Positions 1 to 6,274 of a DNA stretch of 64,000 bases are shown here, one piece after another. Source of the stretch: SAR324 cluster bacterium. Lineage in GTDB: Bacteria; SAR324; NAC60-12. The position numbers and the translations under genes were made by a program. How positions within the stretch are numbered: position 1 is the first letter of the stretch; each line of letters opens with the position of its first letter. The stretch lies in NCBI GenBank assembly GCA_015231825.1, contig JADGAV010000016.1:1609-65608 (forward strand), written 5' to 3'. The notes under the pieces were generated by a model. That model did no database searches, was not told the DNA's origin, and saw nothing but the letters and a program-made list of their open reading frames with translations.

Positions 1-172
1 CGTGTCCCCTTATTTTGCGCTCCACAGACTCGTGTCCCCTTATTTTGCGCTCCACAGACTCGTGTCCCCTTATTTTGCGCTCCACAGACTCGTGTCCCCT
101 TATTTTGCGCTCCACAGACTCGTGTCCCCTTATTTTGCGCTCCACAGACTCGTGTCCCCTTATTTTGCGCTC
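1..172. repeat. 30-bp tandem repeat array (5.7 copies, open at left edge)
   Basis: Five identical 30-bp units containing GTGTCCCCTTATTTTGCGCT, followed by a 22-bp partial sixth unit, run from the first base of the window. The array therefore probably extends further left. The units abut without spacers, so it is not a CRISPR. Because 30 is a multiple of 3, every frame stays open; the resulting 84-aa ORF of repeated SPYFALHRLV is an artefact. The reverse complement carries the AAGGGGACA core that recurs elsewhere in this window. Confidence 0.95.
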
Positions 173-219
173 ATCACAATTCCCCCACTCGCCATTCGAT
201 CCAAACCGCAGTTTAACGT

Positions 220-246
220 TGGCCTGACCCCAATTGTGACCCCACT
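220..246. repeat. Dispersed GCCTGACCC motif copy
   Basis: GGCCTGACCCCAATTGTGAC lies just beyond the tandem array. The 9-bp core GCCTGACCC (or its complement GGGTCAGGC) recurs at 5921, 6229 and 25553, always outside genes. It marks the edge of accessory DNA in front of the first gene. Such cores often border REP or MITE-type elements, but here that is inference. Confidence 0.5.
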
Positions 247-341
247 TTTGACATAGGGGTAGACATCAACCCATTCCTTTGTTATGGTGAATGCCGTTTG
301 ACGAGGAAGCAGTATTCAGAAATAAAACGAGGAGCATCACG

Positions 342-1169
342 ATGATAGGGACACTATTGAAATCAGTTTTAGGCAAGGGGGGAGTGGCAGGGATCGCCAC
401 TTCCATTGGGGTTTATTTTTTGAGCAGTGTGATTGCTAAAAGAGGAGTTCGTGCCAACCTTCAATTCTTAATTGATTCCTTATTCACTGATGAAACCGAA
501 AATCAGTTTTTATCAGAAAAATCAATGAAGGAAGCCAAGGCCATCGCTGAAATTTTCGTTAAAAATCGGGTTTTACCCGAAAAAATTGCGGTCGACGGAG
601 TCCCTGGCAGCGGAAAAACGACGCTGGCTAAAGCATTGGCGAGCGAACTGGGAATGGAAGCGGTTTGTCTGGACCACCAGGACATGGATGAACCGGTTGC
701 CTTTTCAAAGAATTTCGCGGTCTATGAACACCACCGCCTGCTGCGGACTCAAAACCTCGACAATTTTGATGCGATCATTTATCTGGATCAGCCGGTGGTT
801 CTTTCTAAAGAAAATATCTTGAAACGAAAAAGAGGGGCCTACCTGGTGGACTTGATGAACTTTGATCTTTTGAAACGCATTGGAGAAACCGCCTATTCTC
901 TGGCAGATGGCAGCAGTCATTCGCTCAAGGACAGCTTCGCCAAAGTAAAACTAAAGCCGGGAAAAGGATTTCAAGATTCTGAAAACCTCCTTCAAAAACT
1001 GGATGAGCGAGGATTCGATTCGGCCGCTTTGAACAAGGAAGAGAAACTATTTCTTTTTGTGGAAGGAAAACCAAAAAACGGATTTCTGGCCTATGTCAAC
1101 CCCCGCGCCTTTGAAGATGAATTTCTAGATGCCTTAATCAATGGGGTGATGGACAAACCGGCCCGATAA
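342..1169 (+). CDS. P-loop NTPase-like protein, membrane-anchored, function unknown
   Basis: The protein has 275 residues. Residues about 10-31 form one hydrophobic segment and a Walker A motif, GVPGSGKTT, lies at about 86-94, so it should bind ATP or GTP. The spacing after the P-loop (a short strand ending CLDHQDMDEP) resembles uridine-kinase or adenylate-kinase-like NTPases, but I recognise no specific family. The start at 342 was chosen over 291 because CGAGGAG lies about 7 bases upstream of it. It stands alone between repeat DNA and a convergent ferredoxin gene, so context gives no role. It could be a nucleoside or small-molecule kinase; that is a guess. Confidence 0.75.
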   Translation: MIGTLLKSVLGKGGVAGIATSIGVYFLSSVIAKRGVRANLQFLIDSLFTDETENQFLSEKSMKEAKAIAEIFVKNRVLPEKIAVDGVPGSGKTTLAKALASELGMEAVCLDHQDMDEPVAFSKNFAVYEHHRLLRTQNLDNFDAIIYLDQPVVLSKENILKRKRGAYLVDLMNFDLLKRIGETAYSLADGSSHSLKDSFAKVKLKPGKGFQDSENLLQKLDERGFDSAALNKEEKLFLFVEGKPKNGFLAYVNPRAFEDEFLDALINGVMDKPAR

Positions 1170-1287
1170 AAGCCTCCTGACAGGACCAACACGGGAGGAA
1201 CAAGTGTTTTAGAACAAGGATCAGAAATTGCGGTCTTTGATGCTCCCAGTCTCCGATCAAAACTGTTCGCGTCGCAGTAGGATGCAG

Positions 1288-1313
1288 CCGGGAACCGACC
1301 TGATGGTTCCCGG
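1288..1313. terminator. Perfect 9-bp stem-loop between convergent genes
   Basis: CCGGGAACC pairs with GGTTCCCGG across an 8-base loop, between the P-loop gene and the convergent ferredoxin gene. No clear T-run follows on either strand, so it may be a bidirectional mRNA 3'-end stabiliser rather than a strong intrinsic terminator. Confidence 0.5.
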
Positions 1314-1345
1314 TCACTTGATTTGACCGTCTTCATTCTTTCACC

Positions 1346-1576
1346 TCAACCATCATCACCAATCGCTTGAGAAGGACAGGTGTCAATAGCTTCCTGAATC
1401 GAATCCTCTTCTTCCTCCGTTTCAGGTTGTTTTTTGACAAAGACATAATCTTCTTCCTCATGGTATGCCAAATTTTCTGGTGCGAATTCAACACAGACAT
1501 CACAAAAGGTGCAATCTTCGTCAACATAATATTTACCCGGGACGTTTTCAGGGAGTTTTGCTTCACTATTTGCCAT
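1346..1576 (-). CDS. Ferredoxin, single [4Fe-4S] cluster type
   Basis: The protein is a 76-residue acidic electron carrier. The cysteine pattern C-x2-C-x2-C (CTFCDVC, about residues 22-28) plus a distal Cys-Pro (TCPSQAI, near 68) is the signature of small monocluster ferredoxins of the Pyrococcus/Thermotoga/Bdellovibrio type. The second cysteine is intact, so a [4Fe-4S] rather than [3Fe-4S] cluster is expected. It is cytoplasmic, with no signal peptide. It has no redox partner next to it and I see no strong Shine-Dalgarno sequence. The overlapping 77-aa ORF in another frame is a shadow. Confidence 0.9.
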   Translation of the reverse strand: MANSEAKLPENVPGKYYVDEDCTFCDVCVEFAPENLAYHEEEDYVFVKKQPETEEEEDSIQEAIDTCPSQAIGDDG

Positions 1577-1846
1577 CGCTGTTTTTTAAGTTTCGGGTTT
1601 TGTAAATACTCAAACGGTTCTTCTGGAACCGGATTGAAAGGTGAACTGGTTAAAATTAAATAGCACTGAATTAGTACTATTTCAAGCCGTAATCATCAGA
1701 AAAATTGCATATCAGATTGAGCATACATTTTTCAATACCGGTTCAGTAAAAAAAGACCACTCCTGGTATATCTGTTTTTTTCATACCCGTCGGCACCGCC
1801 CACTCTTCAAATTTTCCAAATGCGACAATTCATCGATAACAGCCCG
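1577..1846. other. Intergenic region, no recognisable feature
   Basis: About 270 bp upstream of the ferredoxin gene on the minus strand. It should contain the ferredoxin promoter, but I see no convincing -10/-35 pair, hairpin or small ORF with a ribosome-binding site. The ORFs listed across it on the plus strand have low-complexity, non-protein-like translations. Confidence 0.4.
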
Positions 1847-2059
1847 CTAGCGCCGGGCAAGCGGCGGCGGATCAGCAGCCCAGGGCGCCTGCTCATCGCA
1901 GACTTTGCTGCACCCCTGACACGCTGAACTCTCCCCGGCGGATTCATGCTCTTTCCGAACAGTTTTCTTCCGAACCGAGGGACCTTTGCGGTTAATCACA
2001 AACAAGAGAACGAAAAATCCGACAGCGATAACGGGAATCAAAGTATCCAACATAATCAT
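1847..2059 (-). CDS. Small membrane protein with Cys-rich tail
   Basis: About 70 residues: a single N-terminal transmembrane segment (LIPVIAVGFFVLLFVINRK), a basic juxtamembrane stretch, then a soluble tail with CQGCSKVC. The architecture (one helix followed by a CxxCxxxC tail) resembles FeoB-associated Cys-rich membrane proteins, but no feoA or feoB is nearby, so that link is weak. ATG codons at 2059 and 2053 and a GTG at 2065 are all possible starts; AGGTG just upstream suits 2053 or 2059. The C-terminal PPPLARR is GC-rich and may be a degraded end. Confidence 0.5.
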   Translation of the reverse strand: MIMLDTLIPVIAVGFFVLLFVINRKGPSVRKKTVRKEHESAGESSACQGCSKVCDEQAPWAADPPPLARR

Positions 2060-2170
2060 CGTCACCTATCAATAAAAGATTGGGAACATCCCCTTTTTGT
2101 TAGACTCAGAAAACATATTCCTCCACCAATTAAGAAAATTTCAGAAACATGGACTCTTTTTGTTTTAGCA

Positions 2171-2300
2171 AAATTCCGGGACATATCGGAAAATTCGGGG
2201 ACATGTACTTTTTTTGTTCCGTGCGGGCGGCGTTCCGCTACCCGAATTTTCCGCGTCCTGTATTTTTTTGCTACGTGCGAGCGGCGTTCCGTTCTTCGTA
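2171..2300. repeat. REP-like element with inverted and direct repeats
   Basis: A 12-bp perfect inverted repeat (CGGAAAATTCGG at 2187-2198, CCGAATTTTCCG at 2242-2253) encloses a GGGGACATGTAC block. An imperfect direct repeat of about 35 bp follows, in which both copies have a T7 run and then GTGCG(G/A)GCGGCGTTCCG. The GGGGACA core is shared with the tandem array at 1 and with sites at 3893 and 59549. The element overlaps the 3' end of the minus-strand gene at 2271-3200. Confidence 0.7.
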
Positions 2301-3200
2301 GCGCCCAGATAAACTTTGTGAAAGATTGATCAGTTCTTCCACAACAGAGGCTTTCTCATACGAAGGATGATATTCGATGAGACTCCCCAGGTTTTTTGTC
2401 GTGAGATAATCCTCCTGGGCACGCTTGATGATCTTTGCCTGTTGTTCCCGGTATTTGAAAATTTCTTTGTCCCGCTTTTTTTCAATCGTCTTCAAATGCG
2501 ACAATTCATTGCTCGCTTGATGATAATTTGCGCTAATTTGGGGGTCTTCACGCAATGCAGAAACCCTGACGGTTTTGAAAGCCTGCATGATGACGTTCAA
2601 TTCTTCTTTTCTTTCCTTCAAATCATAGCCCGCAAGAATTTCCAGATCTTTTTCGATTGATTCAAAATCACTGTAATAATGCTCCAGAGGAATCACCTCT
2701 GCCATATCCAGAAGAATTTGAAATTTTTCTGAAAAATCATCCACCGGGAGCTGACTTCCCTCTTCCAAAGAAACATGACTGATTTTGTAATAACGGACAA
2801 GGCGGACGACATTGATTCGGCGGAACCGAAATCCATCAAAATTGTGCTGCTGGCATTCTTCGTATGAAATCTTAGCCAGCTTTCCCAAAAAACTCAAACG
2901 GATCTCGTCAACAGGCAGCTCTTTTTCTTCTTCAATTCTTAGTGACTCATGAAAGATTCTCCTGACGATGATCAGCACGACAAAGAAAAATAGAGGAATC
3001 CCCCAGGTTTCACTGGCGCCCGAAGAAAATTCGGTCAATCCAGAGGGACCATAGCCCAATTTCGTCAGCAGGGATCCCAGCAAAAAAACAGACCCCACCA
3101 GCAGAACAATCAGCTCAAAAATAATTCCGAAAATCCTGGAGATGGGAAATCCCCAAAAATAGAGAGATACCATTAAAACAATGGCAAGTAGCCACATCAT
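2271..3200 (-). CDS. Membrane protein with cytoplasmic coiled-coil domain, unknown
   Basis: The protein has 309 residues. Two hydrophobic blocks (about 1-47 and 67-82) give two or three transmembrane helices. They are followed by a charged cytoplasmic region with a likely coiled coil at about 215-265 (EKKRDKEIFKYREQQAKIIK). I do not recognise a family. The last residues (ERNAART) are encoded inside the REP-like element that starts downstream, so the original C-terminus may have been replaced when that element arrived. The gene is isolated, with repeat DNA on one side and a 290-bp gap on the other. Confidence 0.7.
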   Translation of the reverse strand: MMWLLAIVLMVSLYFWGFPISRIFGIIFELIVLLVGSVFLLGSLLTKLGYGPSGLTEFSSGASETWGIPLFFFVVLIIVRRIFHESLRIEEEKELPVDEIRLSFLGKLAKISYEECQQHNFDGFRFRRINVVRLVRYYKISHVSLEEGSQLPVDDFSEKFQILLDMAEVIPLEHYYSDFESIEKDLEILAGYDLKERKEELNVIMQAFKTVRVSALREDPQISANYHQASNELSHLKTIEKKRDKEIFKYREQQAKIIKRAQEDYLTTKNLGSLIEYHPSYEKASVVEELINLSQSLSGRYEERNAART

Positions 3201-3490
3201 TGATCTCGTTTATGAAATTTAAAATCAAGCCGACCCTGATCTGCTTTGTCCGACTCTCAATCCGTTCTTCTTCAGGTATCGTATCATTTTCAAATTGACT
3301 TTTCCACGAGAACTTTTAAATATGCTGATAACAGTTCGCTGTTCCAATCCAAGTGCCTCTGGCGGGAGAATCAAACTGAGACAGGACGCCCTCCCTAAGG
3401 AATCGGACTCGCCTCTGCCTGTTCCTTCACGACTTGTCGTCTGCGCGATTGGGATTTTACCGCCACAATGGAGTTGTTTAGATCGAATTT
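3201..3490. other. Intergenic region between divergent genes, nothing clear
   Basis: A 290-bp divergent region that should carry promoters for the membrane protein (minus) and the di-haem protein (plus). The 92-aa ORF across it (3295-3573) runs into the real downstream gene in another frame and has no protein-like features. I see no operator or hairpin worth naming. Confidence 0.4.
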
Positions 3491-3877
3491 ATGAAAAATT
3501 TTGGAACAAATTTCCTCTCTGCCTGCCTTTTTCTGTTTGCCGTCTTCGTGTCGGCCATGCTCTTTTTGGATGAGCTCGATTTAGCAGCCAGATTTCAATC
3601 GGCAACCCACAGCTTTCATGACTGGGAAGAAATCAGGGAGCCTCCTCCCAACATCACCGCTTCCATGAAGATGCCTCATCACTTTTGGGGAAAATGCCTG
3701 CGTTGTCATATCTTTTCGGATCAGCCCGAAGAAAACAAAAAATCCCCCTTTGGTCTTTTCTTGGGAGAAGTGTCCAAAGTTAAAAAAGTGGGAGCTACTA
3801 TCATTTTCGATGCCATCCGACCCCACCCTGAAGCAGGACGCTGCATCAAATGCCACAATATCATCGTACCCCACTAA
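3491..3877 (+). CDS. Di-haem c-type cytochrome with magnetochrome-like motifs
   Basis: The 128-residue protein has one N-terminal transmembrane or uncleaved signal helix (about 8-26) and a periplasmic domain with two haem-binding sites. CLRCH is at 69-73 and CIKCH at 118-122. Both sites sit in the same context, P-H-x-x-x-G-x-C-x-x-C-H (MPHHFWGKCLRCH and PHPEAGRCIKCH). That is the pattern of the magnetochrome domain described for MamE, MamP and MamT. Magnetochrome-like proteins also exist outside magnetotactic bacteria, and no mam genes are seen here, so a general small electron-transfer role is safer. Transcription probably ends before the repeat at 3893. Confidence 0.75.
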   Translation: MKNFGTNFLSACLFLFAVFVSAMLFLDELDLAARFQSATHSFHDWEEIREPPPNITASMKMPHHFWGKCLRCHIFSDQPEENKKSPFGLFLGEVSKVKKVGATIIFDAIRPHPEAGRCIKCHNIIVPH

Positions 3878-3892
3878 GATCCCAAGTCATTA

Positions 3893-3917
3893 TTCCGGGG
3901 ACATAATACTGATAAAA
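3893..3917. repeat. Dispersed GGGGACATAATACT element
   Basis: TTCCGGGGACATAATACT lies between the di-haem gene and the truncated STAS gene. The 14-bp core GGGGACATAATACT recurs exactly at 59549-59562 in front of the arsR gene. Sequences of the type TCCGGGGACA-AATACT are often seen with REP-associated (Y1-type) transposases in proteobacteria; none is present in this window. Confidence 0.6.
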
Positions 3918-4074
3918 GAGAAAAGGTCAAACCATTAAAGTGGTGAGTCAACGTGAAGGCAAGTTGGTTTTTTGCCGGGTCTCTCCGGAAATTTCAAAAA
4001 TATTTTCCATTGTAAAACTGGACAAAATAATTGATTTTTTTCCCAGCAAAGAGGAGGCTATGGCTTACTTTTAA
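3916..4074 (+). pseudogene. 5'-truncated STAS-domain (anti-anti-sigma factor) remnant
   Basis: One frame reads GQTIKVVSQREGKLVFCRVS, then PEISKIFSIVKLDKIIDFFP, then SKEEAMAYF and a stop at 4072-4074. This is the typical C-terminal half of SpoIIAA/RsbV-type STAS proteins (beta strand, PEI helix, LDKI-x-x-F-P-S-x-EEA ending). The first 60 or so residues, including the phosphorylatable serine, are missing. Tandem in-frame stops (3910-3915) and the GGGGACATAATACT repeat sit exactly where the upstream part should be. It is therefore probably a remnant created by an insertion or deletion at the repeat. A short functional product cannot be excluded but no start with an SD is visible. It is too short for the ORF track. 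Confidence 0.65.
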
Positions 4075-4435
4075 TCCTGTATCAAGCAAAAATTCCGGAA
4101 AAAAATGTTCCTCAAATCCGGCCGGTTCGCTCAATTTTTTCCTGGAACTGCCGAAAAGAGTTTTAGCAGGAATTGATAGTACTGAATATCTCATCTTCTT
4201 TGCAGAGAGCCTGCCGCAGATAGAAAATGCTTTCTTGTCTCTGAACCCGAAGGATTTCCTACGATTGTTTCCGCGTGTTCAATCACTAGCAGCAGGGAAT
4301 TTTTATTTGCGTCTTTCTCTTGAATTGGTTAAGGAACGAGGAGAAAAGGAGGAGAAAATTCCGCTTTATTTTGATAAAAATCAGGTATTCTCCAGGGTTT
4401 TTTGGCCTGCTTGCCTGCTGAACCAATACATCTAG
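4031..4435 (+). CDS. Hypothetical protein, start uncertain
   Basis: The ORF is open for 134 codons and lies 6 bp before the HEAT-repeat gene, so the two are probably co-transcribed. The only available start is a TTG at 4031, inside the STAS remnant. There is no internal ATG, although a good AGAGGAGG lies at 4049-4056. The region from about residue 40 on (LPKRVLAGIDSTEYLIFFAE) looks like a folded alpha/beta domain. I recognise no family. Loss of the proper 5' end in the same event that truncated the STAS gene is possible. Confidence 0.5.
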   Translation: MIFFPAKRRLWLTFNPVSSKNSGKKCSSNPAGSLNFFLELPKRVLAGIDSTEYLIFFAESLPQIENAFLSLNPKDFLRLFPRVQSLAAGNFYLRLSLELVKERGEKEEKIPLYFDKNQVFSRVFWPACLLNQYI

Positions 4436-4441
4436 AAAAAA

Positions 4442-5758
4442 ATGGCTAATAATTTAATTGACTTAAAACAATACAGAGATCCCTCTTCATCGCTGGACAG
4501 TGCGCTTGCCTTCCTGTCTTCCTGGGACTCCGCAAAATCTCCCAGTCAGTTGAATCTCGATCAATCCAGGTTAAAAAAACTTTTACCTGAGCTGTTTCGG
4601 GAACTGCTCAACAAGGAATCGGACTTAAAAACAAAAGTAATCGCGCTGCTGGAACGTGCCGGAATCCCGGAATCCGCCTTCTTTCTGCTGAGTTACCTGA
4701 ATGACTCTGAATTTGAGGTGAGGGAACGGACGATCCAGGCGTTGGGAAGCTTGGGAGATCACTCGGCCATTTTTCCCCTCAAGGATCTCTATGACAAAGG
4801 GTCTCCCCAGCACCATCCGCAGATTCTGCAATCCTTGACAAAACTGGTTGACGATCAGTTTATTTACAAATTTATCGGGAACGAATCGAATCTGGATCAA
4901 ATGACGATGGTCTTTGAGATCCTGGATATGCTTGTCACCGACAGCGAGTATCTGCTTTCTGCTAGTGCCTACAAAAAACTCTTCCTCCAGTTGGTTCCCA
5001 AACTTCGGCAAGCCAGAGAATCCGGATTTGACGTCACCAAACTCCAGCAGACCATCAATGGACTCCATGAGGGGATCAACGAGCATTTGGATAAAAATGG
5101 ACGTTCCCTGGAAAAACTGAAGTTCCAACTGAAAGTGCAGCATGATCAGCTCGAACGCTTTCTTGAAGTCAGCCCTCCCGAAGATCTGATTGGAAACGAT
5201 TTGGAGGAGGATCAAAAAGCGATAGAAAACTTGCCTGCTGAGCCCCTGGAGCCTGATGCCGCCGAATTGCCGGAACTTGAGAAAGAAGTTCCAGAAATCT
5301 CAAATGACGCCCGCATCGACTTGAAAGAACTGATTGTTCGCGCCAACCGAAATGCCTTCATTGCGGATCCTTCGCATAAAAAATTGACTAAAAAAATTAA
5401 ATACGAGGAATCCATCATGGTGCACCCCCATGATGAACAGAATATCTGTGATGTGCTGCAGTCATCGATATTCATTGCAAATTTTTTATCTGCCGCCGAT
5501 CAAATGGTGGGCATCGAGATCGAAAGCCTGGGAAAAGGCACCGCCATCTCTTTGCTCTTGCAGGGCGTCACTTCCAATCATGCAGAAGAGCCGAAGCAAA
5601 ATGAGGAGGCCTCCCCCGGTGACTTGACTAAAATCCCTGAGATTCAAACGCAGTTGAAAAACTTGAGTCATACATTGAAAACATTCAAGGGATCTTTTAA
5701 ACACCGACTGGGAAATAAAAAATTTTCGCTCAATTTACATCTATTTTTTGACGAATAA
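4442..5758 (+). CDS. HEAT-repeat protein
   Basis: The protein has 438 residues and is cytoplasmic. Residues about 45-125 contain HEAT/PBS-type helical repeats (for example LNDSEFEVRERTIQALGSLGD, then AIFPLKDLYDKGSP). A charged linker rich in Glu and Pro (about 255-290) leads to a C-terminal domain of about 150 residues that I do not recognise. HEAT repeats usually mediate protein-protein contacts. Its neighbours (STAS remnant and the unknown ORF 6 bp upstream) hint at a signalling scaffold, but this is inference. A palindrome that could terminate transcription follows 6 bp after the stop. Confidence 0.8.
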   Translation: MANNLIDLKQYRDPSSSLDSALAFLSSWDSAKSPSQLNLDQSRLKKLLPELFRELLNKESDLKTKVIALLERAGIPESAFFLLSYLNDSEFEVRERTIQALGSLGDHSAIFPLKDLYDKGSPQHHPQILQSLTKLVDDQFIYKFIGNESNLDQMTMVFEILDMLVTDSEYLLSASAYKKLFLQLVPKLRQARESGFDVTKLQQTINGLHEGINEHLDKNGRSLEKLKFQLKVQHDQLERFLEVSPPEDLIGNDLEEDQKAIENLPAEPLEPDAAELPELEKEVPEISNDARIDLKELIVRANRNAFIADPSHKKLTKKIKYEESIMVHPHDEQNICDVLQSSIFIANFLSAADQMVGIEIESLGKGTAISLLLQGVTSNHAEEPKQNEEASPGDLTKIPEIQTQLKNLSHTLKTFKGSFKHRLGNKKFSLNLHLFFDE

Positions 5759-5763
5759 ACAAT

Positions 5764-5784
5764 CCCCGCTGCAAGCAGACGGGG
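5764..5784 (+). terminator. Palindromic stem-loop after HEAT gene
   Basis: CCCCGCTG pairs with CAGACGGGG (one bulged A) around a CAAG loop, followed by TATTTG. It lies 6 bp behind the HEAT-repeat gene and could terminate or protect its mRNA. A related GCGGCG-TATTTTTATA-CGCCGC palindrome lies about 70 bp further on, so both may be REP-type units. Confidence 0.5.
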
Positions 5785-5920
5785 TATTTGCTTAGGGCCT
5801 CCGGCGGCAAACTTTAAAAAGCTTGACCAAACTTTTAATCAAGCCTGCGGCGCTATTTTTATACGCCGCAAGCAAGGGGTATTGGACCCTATACTTCGCA
5901 ATAAAATAGGTATTGTATCG

Positions 5921-6237
5921 GGGTCAGGCTTGTATAATTGATTATAAGAACTACCAGGATGTCTACTTCGTCTATAATGAGGGGGAATAGTGATAATTCG
6001 CAAAGCACGTATTCTCTGATTCAAAACCTTTTTTCATGTGAATCTGAACACTGATTGCTTTTTTTTACAGAAGACAAAGCAACCTTGCAGGAGTGGCGTA
6101 TTTCTTTCAATGAGAAATTTTTAAGAATAAGCCATCAAGTCTGCTTTCACTTGAAACTAAAGGAAGTCAATGAGTAGAAGAAACCAGAAATCTGAAAGAT
6201 CAAAATTGATTTATATACTAATATACAAGCCTGACCC
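5921..6237. mobile_element. Candidate MITE with 16-bp perfect terminal inverted repeats
   Basis: GGGTCAGGCTTGTATA at 5921-5936 is repeated exactly in inverted orientation at 6222-6237, bounding 317 bp of AT-rich DNA with no plausible gene. The GGGTCAGGC core also occurs singly at 222 and 25553. The size, non-coding content and perfect ends fit a miniature element mobilised in trans, or a deleted REP/Y1-transposase unit. I do not see a clear target-site duplication next to the ends. Confidence 0.6.
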
Positions 6238-6274
6238 AAATGCCGAATTTTTCGGGATGCGTTAGTGATTGTTG

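Noticed and set aside
1-172. CRISPR array
   Set aside because: The 30-bp units are directly adjacent with no spacers, and no cas gene is in the window.
2-256. 84-aa ORF of repeated SPYFALHRLV
   Set aside because: It is only the translation of the 30-bp tandem array, whose unit length keeps every frame open; no SD and no family.
1641-1850. 69-aa plus-strand ORF
   Set aside because: No SD, low-complexity aromatic-rich translation, lies in intergenic DNA.
3295-3573. 92-aa ORF before the di-haem gene
   Set aside because: Overlaps the start of the supported di-haem gene in another frame and has no protein-like features.
3491-3877. Part of a magnetosome island
   Set aside because: Only the haem motif resembles Mam proteins; no other mam gene occurs in 64 kb.
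5839-6024. 61-aa minus-strand ORF
   Set aside because: Lies across the end of the MITE-like element; the translation is rich in Arg, Pro and Ser from palindromic repeats.
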